In this document: positions 27,545 to 37,279 of the stretch, one piece after another
Layout of the letters: every line of letters starts with the position of its first letter
Position numbering within the stretch: the stretch's first letter is position 1
Assembly: GCA_029260295.1 (NCBI GenBank)
Contig: JAJDDN010000007.1
Span: 186,001 to 250,000, forward strand
Length of the DNA stretch: 64,000 bases
From: Phycisphaerales bacterium
GTDB lineage: Bacteria > Planctomycetota > Phycisphaerae > Phycisphaerales > UBA1924
Direction of reading: 5' to 3'
The notes under the pieces: generated by a model
What the model was told of the DNA's origin: nothing
The model's database searches: none
The model's input: only the letters and a program-made list of their open reading frames with translations
Translations under genes and position numbers: made by a program

Positions 27545-28885
27545 TCAGCCCCCACCGCCGAGAGCTCGGATGACCTCGTCTTTGAGTGATTGGAGTTGCT
27601 GATCGGTGTACAGCGGGAACGCCCAGGTGCGATCGTTTGCGATCTCGCGGACCTCCAGGGATTCCAGAGCGGCCCTTGAAGCGGCATCGAATCCATCAAT
27701 CGCCCCGGCGTGGTTTGATCTGGTTTCAACGAGCAGTTGTTGGAGCTGAGCGAAAAGCTTGGCGGTGTGATTCTGGTTCCCGTTGATCTTGGATTCGGCG
27801 ATCTCGTCAACCAACGCCAGCTTCTGATCCGCAGCGTCAAAGTCGCCGAGCATCGCGGGATCATGACGGGCGTGGTGGGCGGCCCAAACCGCACGGTCAG
27901 GATCTTGGGTGGTTGGAAGTTCAAACTCCAGCCGCATCGTCGCCGTCGCGGCCGCGATGGGGGCAAGGGATAGGCCCTGCCAGTTGGCGATCCATGCTTC
28001 GGTAATCTGGTCGTATTCGTAGCCGCCGGTGCCATGGATAAAGAGATCGCAGGCGAAAGCCCGCACGATCGCGGTCATCATGATCCCGCGTGGGATGAGA
28101 TTGCTGCGATCAAACCCGGAGTCCGAATCCAGTTCAACAAAGACCGGCACGCGTCCGTTCTCGTCGAGCCGCCAGAGTGGGAGCTCGATCCGATTCTCTG
28201 TCATCGACAACACGCGAACCCCGGCATCGGGAAACTTCTCAACACTCGCGTTGTAGGATTCGATAGCAGCCTTTGGATCAGCAAGAATCGCATCAAACAA
28301 CCCAGAACCCGCGTCGGTCGAGAGTAGATCCGATGCAAAGACCAGTGTCGGTTCTTGGAGATCGAGTTGCTCGCAGAGCATGCCAATAGTGGCAATGGCA
28401 AACTGGCGGGCGAGCGAGGGTTCGTGCTCGTATCCCATGAGCCATGAGCCGATGGATTCGAGTTCTTCTGGGAGATCGGCATTGATTGCGATCGCAGGTT
28501 GAGAAGCGGCCGGGGAATGTTCTATTGATTCCCCCCCGATGCGGACTGTCTCAACTGTGAGCGACTCGCCGTCTTGCTTTGGCAATCGGACCAATGCGGG
28601 ATCCACGACATCTTGATCAGGCACAATCCAAACCGAGACGGCTCCGGTTTCTTTGGACCAGTGATCCAACGCGATGAGCTTGGCGACGATCCCCGGATGG
28701 AAGAGGATGGGCTGGTGACCCGATGCGATAATCGGGCGGTCAGTCGGGAGCCCGAGTTGTATCCGCGCTTGGATCGCCTGCTCAGAGCTGGGCGCCCTGA
28801 TATCTGAGATCCATGCATCGGGCGCGGGGAGCAGTGCGATCTCGGCGAGCTCTGGGGGGTGCGTGCTGGTTTTTTTGGGGGCCAT
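27545..28885 (-). CDS. Conserved protein with BshC-like features (bacillithiol cysteine-adding enzyme superfamily; tentative)
   Basis: IIASGHQPILFHPGIVAKLIALDHWSKETGAVSVWIVPDQDVVDPALVRLP and NLIPRGIMMTAIVRAFACDLFIHGTGGYEYDQITEAW resemble BshC 'TGQQ..lf.GP...iyK..W..sEDHD' and 'lRp..qd..lP..ayvgGp.E..Y' by eye. Confidence 0.45.
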   Translation of the reverse strand: MAPKKTSTHPPELAEIALLPAPDAWISDIRAPSSEQAIQARIQLGLPTDRPIIASGHQPILFHPGIVAKLIALDHWSKETGAVSVWIVPDQDVVDPALVRLPKQDGESLTVETVRIGGESIEHSPAASQPAIAINADLPEELESIGSWLMGYEHEPSLARQFAIATIGMLCEQLDLQEPTLVFASDLLSTDAGSGLFDAILADPKAAIESYNASVEKFPDAGVRVLSMTENRIELPLWRLDENGRVPVFVELDSDSGFDRSNLIPRGIMMTAIVRAFACDLFIHGTGGYEYDQITEAWIANWQGLSLAPIAAATATMRLEFELPTTQDPDRAVWAAHHARHDPAMLGDFDAADQKLALVDEIAESKINGNQNHTAKLFAQLQQLLVETRSNHAGAIDGFDAASRAALESLEVREIANDRTWAFPLYTDQQLQSLKDEVIRALGGGG

Positions 28886-28929
28886 ACACGCGGATTCCTG
28901 TGCGTGACAAGGCGGGGTTGATGGGGACA

Positions 28930-29709
28930 TCAACACCGACATCGAGACTCAGCATTGGTTGAGGCAGGGTGCTTCACAGCAGCGAGCTTGACCTGCGCGT
29001 TGGCGTTGACGATCTCGCGTGCGAGCACCTGGCGGTAATGCGCAAGGCGGTGGACGGAGTCATCGAGTCCGCCACCGAAGGTCCTGTTGGGGTCGTTATA
29101 AATCAGATCGACCTCGACCTCGCCGACGCGGAGGTTGTGAGCCGAGGACTGCGCCCAGAGCTGCATCGGAAATGCGTAGCCACTCTCGGTCAGGGTGATC
29201 CGTTGCATCGCGCTGACGCGGTGGGCTTTGAAGCCACAGAACGCGTCGGTGAGTGTGTAGCCGAAGCGGTCGTTGATCTCGTTGGCGAGGGTCATGTTGA
29301 TGGCCCGGCGGTCGGCGGGGGCGATCTCGGATTTGGCGTCGAGATTGAGATAGCGGGAGCCTGAGATGATGTCGAGGTCGTCGCGAGCAATAGCGTCCAT
29401 GAATGTTGGGATGTGCGCCGGCTCGTGCTGGTCGTCGCAATCCATAGTGATGACCCAGTCGTATCCCTTGCGGGCACCGTGTTTGAAGCTCTCGCTGATC
29501 GCGTGGCCATACCCCATATTGGTGGTGTGGCGGATGATGTCGAGACCCATCGGCCCTTGGAGTTCCTCGAGGATCTCCGGGGTGCCGTCGGTCGAGCCGT
29601 CGTCAATCAGGAGGATGTTGTCGGCGTACTGACGCACGCGATCAAGAATCCCGCGGACATAGCCCACTTCGTTATAGACAGGGATGGCGATCAGTACTGA
29701 CATAAACAA
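28930..29709 (-). CDS. Glycosyltransferase family 2
   Basis: VLIAIPVYNEVGYVRGILDRV..ILLIDDGSTDGTPEILEEL, DCDDQHEPAHIP, GSRY. Confidence 0.92.
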   Translation of the reverse strand: MFMSVLIAIPVYNEVGYVRGILDRVRQYADNILLIDDGSTDGTPEILEELQGPMGLDIIRHTTNMGYGHAISESFKHGARKGYDWVITMDCDDQHEPAHIPTFMDAIARDDLDIISGSRYLNLDAKSEIAPADRRAINMTLANEINDRFGYTLTDAFCGFKAHRVSAMQRITLTESGYAFPMQLWAQSSAHNLRVGEVEVDLIYNDPNRTFGGGLDDSVHRLAHYRQVLAREIVNANAQVKLAAVKHPASTNAESRCRC

Positions 29710-29808
29710 TCTCCGGCTCGATGGATCGAATGATAGGTGGACGAACAGTTTATATCTGAACGCTCGTTCGGGAATGATTATTCCCAGCGAATCACGAGAT
29801 TCCGCAGA

Positions 29809-30420
29809 TTACTGGTTCTCGATCTCTGATTGCTCATCCTCTTCGGATTTCGACAGGGCGGTATAAGCCCCGAATCCAAACGGAAGGCCGCTCCCGCCCT
29901 CTTGATCGTCATCCTGGATGTCCTCAGTTGCCGCTTCGAGCTGGCGAACCAAATCCTCGGACAGCGAGTGGATTCCGATAATGTGCGAAATCGGGAGGGT
30001 GTAGGTCTCGCCTGAGGGGGTGGTGATCCGGAAGACAGTGCACTGGACATCGGCAGAGCGTTCGCGGTCCTTCTGAGAACCCACGGCTGAGCACGCGAAG
30101 ACTGGGAAGATGTCTGCGATTGGGATGCGCTGCCCGAGGCTGGTGATGATCCCCATCCGACCATCAAACAGGTCTGCGACCGGCAGTATCGAGTGCTGTG
30201 CCGCTGACGGGGTCGGGCTCAGGCGAGAGCTGGAGCTCGCTGCTGCGGTGGCCATGGCCATCAGGGAGTCGCGGACGACATTGGACCAGAACTGATCCCG
30301 GCGAGCCTGAACACGGATTGCCTGGGGCATCGCGGATACAGATGCATCGGCCGGGTGTGGCCATTGCGGTGCCGATTGCTCGGCCTTTGACGAATCTTGA
30401 GGGTTATTGGATGGATTCAT
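29809..30420 (-). CDS. Hypothetical cytosolic protein
   Basis: Complete ORF, plausible start, biased composition with acidic tail; no family recognised. Confidence 0.6.
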   Translation of the reverse strand: MNPSNNPQDSSKAEQSAPQWPHPADASVSAMPQAIRVQARRDQFWSNVVRDSLMAMATAAASSSSRLSPTPSAAQHSILPVADLFDGRMGIITSLGQRIPIADIFPVFACSAVGSQKDRERSADVQCTVFRITTPSGETYTLPISHIIGIHSLSEDLVRQLEAATEDIQDDDQEGGSGLPFGFGAYTALSKSEEDEQSEIENQ

Positions 30421-30609
30421 GGTCCATGAGTTTATCCACTCTGCAGGTATAACCCCCGGTGCTGCACCGCCTATACAGGTCTGTTTTTTATATTCCAGAA
30501 CCCCACCGTCATAATCGGCACAACCTCCGGCGTATTGGCATTTGTCCCATATTCACAGCCAAGTGACATCATCGACCCGCCGATGCATTGTCCACACGGA
30601 GGATGAATT

Positions 30610-30909
30610 ATGGATAACAACGGCAAGGCATTCAATGAGGTACGGGCACTTCTGAATAAGATGGATCGCTCCATCGATGACGCCCGCACCAAACGATTGG
30701 GGCCAGCGATCGGCTCACCTCAACAGTCTCCAAAGAGCAACAATGCAGGTTCAGTTGATCTAGATCAGGAAGTCGGAGGCTCAACCCCCGCTCGCCCGAT
30801 GACAGAACTCCAACGCAAACGCGCCTCCTTCGGACGAGCCAAACCGCTCGGACGCAATGAATCAAAGAGCCAATGGAAATCCACAGGCTCCGACGATTCG
30901 ATCGGGTAA
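30610..30909 (+). CDS. Hypothetical small basic/low-complexity protein
   Basis: ORF with SD-like GGAGGA just upstream of ATG; no family recognised. Confidence 0.5.
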   Translation: MDNNGKAFNEVRALLNKMDRSIDDARTKRLGPAIGSPQQSPKSNNAGSVDLDQEVGGSTPARPMTELQRKRASFGRAKPLGRNESKSQWKSTGSDDSIG

Positions 30910-30934
30910 CTCAAAATTCAAACACACGACCCTC

Positions 30935-32788
30935 TCACGGGGTATGAGTCAGCCGCTGATCAATGATCCAGCGGTTGATTTGTTTTTCGAGGAGCGGCAA
31001 AGGAAGCGAGCCGTCCTTGAGCACTTCGTCGTGGAACGCGCGAACATCAAACGCATCACCAAGCTCGGCTTCTGCATATGCCCGCAGCCCGCGGATACTG
31101 AGCTGCCCGATCTTGTACCCCGTCGCCTGACCCGGCCAACCGATGTACCTGTCGACCTCTGAAGTGATGTTGTGGGGAGCGAGCGCGCTGTTGGCAATCA
31201 TGTAATCAATCGCCTGCTGGCGTGACCAGCCCTTGGCGTGGATGCCGGTATCAACGACCAGCCGCAGTGCCCGCCACATCTCCATATTGAGCCGACCGAA
31301 GTTGTCGTATGGATTGGCGTAAAGCCCGTTGGTCGCCTGATCGCCCATCTCAAGCCCGAGAGCCTCGGCATACAACGCCCAGCCTTCGCCAAAGGCTGTA
31401 AAGTTCATGGTCTGACGGATCGGGTGCTGATTCTCAATCTCGCGGACCAGAGCGTACTGATGGTGGTGCCCGGGGACCGCTTCGTGCATGGTGAGCGCGA
31501 GCATCTCGTAGCGGGGCCTTTGGTCGAGCTTCGAGCAGTTGGCCATGAAGTACCCCGGGACGGCTGATTTCATGTCGCCGGGGTAGTAGTACGCGGTGGG
31601 CGCGCTGGCTTCTTGGTATTGGGGGAGCCGTTTGACGCCGTAGGAGAGGCGTGGGAGACGGCCGAAAAGCTCAACCATCCCAGGATCGATCCGCTTGCTG
31701 ATGGCCTGGTACTCGGCGAGCAAGGCATCGGGATCGGTGTGATAGAACCTCGGATCGGTGCGGAGGTACTCGATAAATGCGGTGAAGACCGCATCGTCTG
31801 ACTTCCAATCGATGTCTCCATGATCGCCTGCGGTGAACCAATCTGTTTGCCTGATGACCTCGATCATCTCGGCCTTGAGCCGTTCGACCTCTGCGAGCCC
31901 CAAGTTATGAACCGCTTGAGCGGTCACGCGAGGCATGGTTGTGTGGTTGGCGAGTTGGCTGTTGTAGCCAGCGATCCCGTCAACACCGTCGCTGGCACCG
32001 ATCGAATCCCGGCAGGCCGGGATGTACTCGTTCTGCAAGAACAACGCGAGTTCCAAGAACACTGGGACAATTTCGGCATTGATGATGTCGAGCGCCTCAC
32101 TCGCCTGCGGGTTCTCGGGATTCATCGAGCGGAACGGCTTATAAAAAGGTGACAGGGCCGGGTCGTTGCGGATCTCGCCTGAACACTGCGCCAGAACCTG
32201 GGCGACCGTCGATGACAGGATCACCCGTGGCGGGACGCGTCCCGACTGGATGCCGGCCCGCATGTTGTCGATGTGATCGCCGATGAGCACATCGACTCGT
32301 TTGAGCCGCTGGATATACATGGATCGGTGGGCGTTGGTCGTCATCGGGACCCGCGAGCCCATCTGGGGGAGCCAGATTTGAGGGCCTGAAATGGAAGTAA
32401 TCGGGGTCTGGAATGATTTGAACTTGTTCTGGGCGATACTGGTCATGAGCCGGTACTGGACGAGATCAAAGTCTGTGCGGTCCGCGTCGCTGTAGTTAGA
32501 CTGATCGAGCACCTGGAGATCTGCGAGCAGCTCCCCTTCCTGATCGATCCAGACCTGCTGGGCGGCGGCCGAAACATCCTGCATCTCGCCGAGCCGTGAA
32601 TCATCGTTGACGATCTGGTAGTAGCCGCCGGGGTTGTTGTCGTACATCTCAAGGAGGTAGCGGTCCATGAATCCCCAGAGGGCGGGGTCGCGATCGTCTG
32701 GGCAGGCTGGGAGATCCGGCTGGGCCAAAGCGGACGAACAGATGGCGAGGACGAGGGCGGCGATTCCGATCTGGAGGGGTTTGAGCAT
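30935..32788 (-). CDS. DUF885 family protein (putative metallopeptidase-like)
   Basis: Signal peptide; 'MLALTMHEAVPGHHHQYAL' HExxPGHHxQ motif, 'AFGEGWALYAEALGLEMG'. Confidence 0.9.
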   Translation of the reverse strand: MLKPLQIGIAALVLAICSSALAQPDLPACPDDRDPALWGFMDRYLLEMYDNNPGGYYQIVNDDSRLGEMQDVSAAAQQVWIDQEGELLADLQVLDQSNYSDADRTDFDLVQYRLMTSIAQNKFKSFQTPITSISGPQIWLPQMGSRVPMTTNAHRSMYIQRLKRVDVLIGDHIDNMRAGIQSGRVPPRVILSSTVAQVLAQCSGEIRNDPALSPFYKPFRSMNPENPQASEALDIINAEIVPVFLELALFLQNEYIPACRDSIGASDGVDGIAGYNSQLANHTTMPRVTAQAVHNLGLAEVERLKAEMIEVIRQTDWFTAGDHGDIDWKSDDAVFTAFIEYLRTDPRFYHTDPDALLAEYQAISKRIDPGMVELFGRLPRLSYGVKRLPQYQEASAPTAYYYPGDMKSAVPGYFMANCSKLDQRPRYEMLALTMHEAVPGHHHQYALVREIENQHPIRQTMNFTAFGEGWALYAEALGLEMGDQATNGLYANPYDNFGRLNMEMWRALRLVVDTGIHAKGWSRQQAIDYMIANSALAPHNITSEVDRYIGWPGQATGYKIGQLSIRGLRAYAEAELGDAFDVRAFHDEVLKDGSLPLPLLEKQINRWIIDQRLTHTP

Positions 32789-32907
32789 CCACCAGCATAG
32801 GAGTCATACAAGAGGAGTCGTATACGATTGCGGGTTGCCCCCAGCGATGGAGCGGATAGGATACCGGGCTGCAGATCGGGCTCTTTGGCCGATCGAGGCG
32901 ACAATCC

Positions 32908-32978
32908 GAGGGATTAGTGTAATGGTAGCACGAGGGTTTCTGATACCCTTAGTAAGAGTTCAAATCTCTTATCCCTTA
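32908..32978 (+). tRNA. tRNA-Gln (anticodon CUG)
   Basis: Manual fold: acceptor GAGGGAT/ATCCCTT, D-arm GTG/CAC, anticodon stem AGGGT/ACCCT with loop TTCTGAT, T-arm AAGAG-TTCAAAT-CTCTT, discriminator A; CCA not encoded. Confidence 0.9.
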
Positions 32979-32983
32979 CTTTC

Positions 32984-34996
32984 TTAGCTGACAGGTTGCC
33001 CCGCAGGGTGAAGCGGCTCGTCAGAATCATCAGTCAACTGCAAACGAAGCAGCTGGGCGTACCGACCATCGGCGGCCAGCAGCTCATCGTGCGTGCCGAC
33101 CTCTTGGATGGTCCCGTCTTCAAGCACCACGATCCGGCTCGCGTGGCGGATGGTGCTCAGGCGGTGCGCGATCACGAAACTGGTCCGCGATTTCATCAGC
33201 GTGTTGAGGGCCTGCTGGATCAATCGTTCGGACTCGGTATCGAGCGAACTGGTCGCTTCGTCAAGAATCAGGATCTTTGGATCTGCCAAGATCGCGCGGG
33301 CGATGGCGATGCGTTGTTTCTGGCCCCCCGACAGACGGATGCCCCGCTCGCCGATGACGGTGTCGTAGCCTTCTTCGAGGTCTTCAACAAACCCATGCGC
33401 ATTGGCGGCCTTGGCAGCATTGACAATCTGCTCATGGGTCGCGCGTCGCTTGGCGTATCCGATGTTGTCGGTGACGGAGCCATCGAAAAGGAAGACATCT
33501 TGTTCGACAATGCCGAGCAGTGCGCGGTACTGCTCGATCAGTAGATCTTTGAGATCGATACCATCGAGGGCGATGGTGCCGGAGGTCGGGTCGTCAAACC
33601 GTGCGATGAGATTGCAGAAAGTGGTCTTGCCCGCGCCCGATGCGCCGACGAGGGCGATGGTTTCGCCTGGTTCTATTGACAAAGTGATTTCGTGAAGAAC
33701 GGGCTCGCCTCGGGTAATGGCTTGATTGGAATCGTCGCGGTTTTTGGTACGGATTGGGTAGGCGTAGGACAGATCGGTGATGGCGAGTTGGCCGGTGACG
33801 GTCTCAGGCGAGATCGAATGTGTCGGGATGACATCGGCGAACTCTTGATCCTCAGCCAGTAGATCCAGCACGCGATCGAGAGCCGCGAGGTTGTTCTGGA
33901 CATTGGTCGCGCTCGAAACGAGCGATTCAAGCGGGCCAAGAAGGGCGAGAATGTACGCGGAAAACGCCATGAGGTCGCCGATGGTGAGCGTGCCGTCGAT
34001 GACGGCGGTGCCGCCGTAGAGCAGCACGGCGATCGACGCGACGGGGATCATGACCTGCCAGACGATCTCGATGGTCCGAGCCCACCACCATGTGTAGAGC
34101 TCTTGGCGGACTAGGAGATGCCCCTCGGTCGTGAACCGGGCGGCTTCGGCCTGACGACGATTGAACGCCCGAACAACACGCATGCCCGCGAAGGATTCGG
34201 CGCTCATCGCGTCGATGCCTTGACGGCGGGATCGGATGTCGCGGTACATCGGGCGGATGCGCTGGATCCAGGTGCGATGGCTGATCCAGATCACCGGGAG
34301 CAGGATGAGTGCACCGATGACGAGCCGCCAGTCGATCCAGATCAGGACGAGGAGCGTGCCGAAGAACTGAATGATTGCTCGCCAGGGGTTGTAGATCATG
34401 GAGAAGACGAGATCGCCGACCCCGCCCGCATCTTCGCGGAGGATCGAGGAGACGCCGCCAGATTTGAGATGGTGGATGCGATGCAGCGGCAGGCGCGAGG
34501 CGTGATCAAACACCCGCTTGCGGAGCGCGACCTGGACCCTTTTGGTGATTCGGGTGCACTGCCATCGTCCCCACATGGCAAACGAGATCGAGAACGCGGT
34601 GACCACAAGCATGATCGCCCCGAGCTGCCAGATCAATCCAACGCGGTCGGCGCGTGAGCCGTCATGTGTTCCTAGGAAATCGGGGAGCCCGGTGGGGCCT
34701 GGGGCGTCGTTGATGATGTAGTCGATCGCGACCTTCATACTCATCGGCATCGCGAGCCCGAAGACCACCGCCAGCGAGAGGGTCACCAGCGAGGCGACGA
34801 TCGTCATCTGGAACCCGCTCAGGAGTTTCCAAAACTCAGCGAGCAGACCCATCGCCGAGCGTTTGGCACCCTGAGCATGCTTTTTGTCGGTCGCTTTATC
34901 AACGCTCTCGTGGACAGATTGCTGGGCGTTCTTGGCGCGGCGGACCTCGAGATAGCGTGTAAAGCGGGCTTTGCTGGATTTATTAGAATTACGCAC
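32984..34996 (-). CDS. ABC transporter ATP-binding protein/permease (MsbA-like half transporter); start uncertain
   Basis: Walker A GASGAGKTT, signature LSGGQKQR, Walker B ILILDEATSSLD, H-loop IAHRLST; TM domain. A GTG start at 34996 lies in a hairpin; an internal Met (MGLLAEFWKLL) is an alternative. Confidence 0.93.
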   Translation of the reverse strand: MRNSNKSSKARFTRYLEVRRAKNAQQSVHESVDKATDKKHAQGAKRSAMGLLAEFWKLLSGFQMTIVASLVTLSLAVVFGLAMPMSMKVAIDYIINDAPGPTGLPDFLGTHDGSRADRVGLIWQLGAIMLVVTAFSISFAMWGRWQCTRITKRVQVALRKRVFDHASRLPLHRIHHLKSGGVSSILREDAGGVGDLVFSMIYNPWRAIIQFFGTLLVLIWIDWRLVIGALILLPVIWISHRTWIQRIRPMYRDIRSRRQGIDAMSAESFAGMRVVRAFNRRQAEAARFTTEGHLLVRQELYTWWWARTIEIVWQVMIPVASIAVLLYGGTAVIDGTLTIGDLMAFSAYILALLGPLESLVSSATNVQNNLAALDRVLDLLAEDQEFADVIPTHSISPETVTGQLAITDLSYAYPIRTKNRDDSNQAITRGEPVLHEITLSIEPGETIALVGASGAGKTTFCNLIARFDDPTSGTIALDGIDLKDLLIEQYRALLGIVEQDVFLFDGSVTDNIGYAKRRATHEQIVNAAKAANAHGFVEDLEEGYDTVIGERGIRLSGGQKQRIAIARAILADPKILILDEATSSLDTESERLIQQALNTLMKSRTSFVIAHRLSTIRHASRIVVLEDGTIQEVGTHDELLAADGRYAQLLRLQLTDDSDEPLHPAGQPVS

Positions 34997-35019
34997 AGCG
35001 GGATGCTACCCGCTGTGCG
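34992..35019 (-). terminator. Hairpin following the PEP-CTERM-like gene and overlapping the annotated ABC-transporter start
   Basis: 11-bp perfect inverted repeat CGCACAGCGGG-ATGCTA-CCCGCTGTGCG. Confidence 0.5.
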
Positions 35020-35057
35020 CTTGGAGAACACATGATTTGTTGAGATCAGCAGTGAAT

Positions 35058-35588
35058 TTAGCCGCGACGACGACGGGAAACCATCAGCATGCCGGTGCCC
35101 ATCAGTGCGATTGAGCCGGGGGTTGGAACAGCAGGGCTGAAGCTGACCTGGAAGACCGCGTCATTGAAATCGCTGTCGCCGCCTGGGAGACGGATGTCTT
35201 CAACGCCGATCCAGACATTGTTTGGGTCCGAAGCGTCGATACTGAACTGAGCCCAGTCGGCGGCGTCGGATGTTTCGAACAGGTCAAGACCGCCTCGGAT
35301 GACTTCGTAGCTGAAGTCGATCCGCTCGCCCTGCTGGAAGGTCGTGGGGAGGAATACGGACTCGCCGGTGGCTGATTCGTGATTGTTCAGCAGGGTTAAG
35401 CCGCCAGATTCTAAATCTGGATTGATCCAGTTAAAGACACCGGTGTAGCCGGCACTGGAGCTGATGAAGGTCACCTTGACCTGGGCATTGTCGAATGGTG
35501 AGTAGATGCCTGGATCTGCGATGTCTGCGTGAGCCATGGTTGCTGCGGAGGTGATTGCCAAAGCGATGATTGTGTTGCGATTCTTCAT
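35058..35588 (-). CDS. PEP-CTERM-like sorting-domain exported protein (DUF4114-like)
   Basis: Signal peptide; 'GGDSDFNDAVFQVSF'; C-terminal VPTPGSIALMGTGMLMVSRRRRG tripartite sorting tail. Confidence 0.8.
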   Translation of the reverse strand: MKNRNTIIALAITSAATMAHADIADPGIYSPFDNAQVKVTFISSSAGYTGVFNWINPDLESGGLTLLNNHESATGESVFLPTTFQQGERIDFSYEVIRGGLDLFETSDAADWAQFSIDASDPNNVWIGVEDIRLPGGDSDFNDAVFQVSFSPAVPTPGSIALMGTGMLMVSRRRRG

Positions 35589-35828
35589 GGTTGTGTTCTC
35601 CGTTGATTGTTGTCATTGAGCGACTCGCTCTGCTACAACATGCCACGGATTTGGAAGCCTGCCCTCTGTTCTGGGGGTCACATCTCCACTTCTGGCGTAT
35701 CAAGGGGGCATGACCATCCCAATCGTTTCAGAGCCACCGGATTTCGGCACTGGCACGCGGGGTCGAGGTCCGGTAAAGTAGATCACCCGGGCATTGGTTA
35801 TGCCGGGAACTGGATCGAAAGGACACCG

Positions 35829-37262
35829 ATGGGCTCACAGAACGGACTGGCACTGCACTGGAAAATCCTCATCGGGCTCGTCCTGGGCGTCGCCGTGGGG
35901 CTGGCGATCAACACCATGTGGGACGCTTCGACATGGAACTCGATGGGCGTCGGCGATCCAGCATCGTGGGTAGACGGGGCTTCGGGCGTCGAAGCGAATG
36001 CTGACGCATCGGTAGTTGCTCATGGCGCCCGCTTTGTCCGCAACCTCAACGGCTTCATCGGTGATCTGTTTATGCGTGGGCTCCGGTTCATCGCGGTCCC
36101 GATTGTCATCTTCAGTCTGATCGTCGGCGCGTCGAGTTTGAACGATCTTTCGAAACTCAGCCGGATCGGCGGCAAGACCATCGGTATCTATCTGGTCACC
36201 ACGGCCATCGCCATCTCGGTCGGGTTGCTCTTTGCCAACATCATCAAGCCGGGCAACTTTGTCAGCGAGGAGACCCGTGATGGGTTTGTCGCCCAGTTTG
36301 GTGACCAGGCAAGCGCGAAGATTGAGGCCGCCCAAGCCCCGGACATCTGGGACACAGTGCTCAATATCGTCCCAAAGAATCCGTTCAACGCGATCGCTCA
36401 GGGGAACATGCTGCAGGTGGTGTTCGCATCGCTCTTGGTGGGAATCGCATTAACACTCATCAAACGAGAGAAGGCCGTTGTAGTAATCAGCTTCTTTGAC
36501 GCGATGACGGATGTTATTATCAAGGTCGTCGAGATCGTGCTGATGATCGCGCCGTACGCGGTGTTTGCGCTCATTGTCGATCAGATCGCTGAACTCGGGT
36601 TGGATATTTTGGGATCACTCGCGGTGTACTGCCTTGTCGTGGTCGCCGGGCTGGCGACGATGGCGTTTGTCGTGTACCCAATCGGGTTCAAGCTCCTCGG
36701 CGGGTTGTCTTATGGCCGGTTCTTCAAAGCCATCAGCCCAGCACAACTGCTCGCGTTCAGTTCCGCCAGTTCCTCAGCCACGCTCCCCGTCACCATGGAA
36801 TGCTGCGAGCAGCGGCTTGGGATAAAAGAAGAAGTCAGCGCGTTTGTGCTGCCCATCGGGGCAACGATCAACATGGACGGGACGGCCCTCTATCAGGGCG
36901 TCGCGGCGGTCTTCATCGCTCAGTTGTATGGGATGGATCTGACCATCGCCGACCAGCTCACGATTGTCCTGACCGCAACCCTCGCCTCGATCGGTACCGC
37001 CGGGGTGCCGGGCGTCGGAATGATCATGCTGGTCATCGTGCTTGAGAGCGTCGGGATTCCACTGGAAGGGATCGCGGTAATTCTGGGTGTGGACCGGATT
37101 CTGGACATGTGCCGGACGAGCTGTAATGTGACGGGCGATTGCATGGTCTGTGCGGTGGTCGCATCGAGCGAGGGGGCGATCGAGACCCCAGAGCAGGTCG
37201 CAGCGAGGCTCGCCCTCCCAATGGACGAAGATCCGCGAGATGAGGGCCGATTAGGCAAGTGA
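35829..37262 (+). CDS. Dicarboxylate/amino acid:cation symporter (DAACS/GltP family)
   Basis: LLAFSSASSSATLPVTMECCEQRLG serine-rich motif, GATINMDGTALYQGVAAVFIAQ, GTAGVPGVGMIML. Confidence 0.94.
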   Translation: MGSQNGLALHWKILIGLVLGVAVGLAINTMWDASTWNSMGVGDPASWVDGASGVEANADASVVAHGARFVRNLNGFIGDLFMRGLRFIAVPIVIFSLIVGASSLNDLSKLSRIGGKTIGIYLVTTAIAISVGLLFANIIKPGNFVSEETRDGFVAQFGDQASAKIEAAQAPDIWDTVLNIVPKNPFNAIAQGNMLQVVFASLLVGIALTLIKREKAVVVISFFDAMTDVIIKVVEIVLMIAPYAVFALIVDQIAELGLDILGSLAVYCLVVVAGLATMAFVVYPIGFKLLGGLSYGRFFKAISPAQLLAFSSASSSATLPVTMECCEQRLGIKEEVSAFVLPIGATINMDGTALYQGVAAVFIAQLYGMDLTIADQLTIVLTATLASIGTAGVPGVGMIMLVIVLESVGIPLEGIAVILGVDRILDMCRTSCNVTGDCMVCAVVASSEGAIETPEQVAARLALPMDEDPRDEGRLGK

Positions 37263-37279
37263 GAACCTACACTTGCGTG

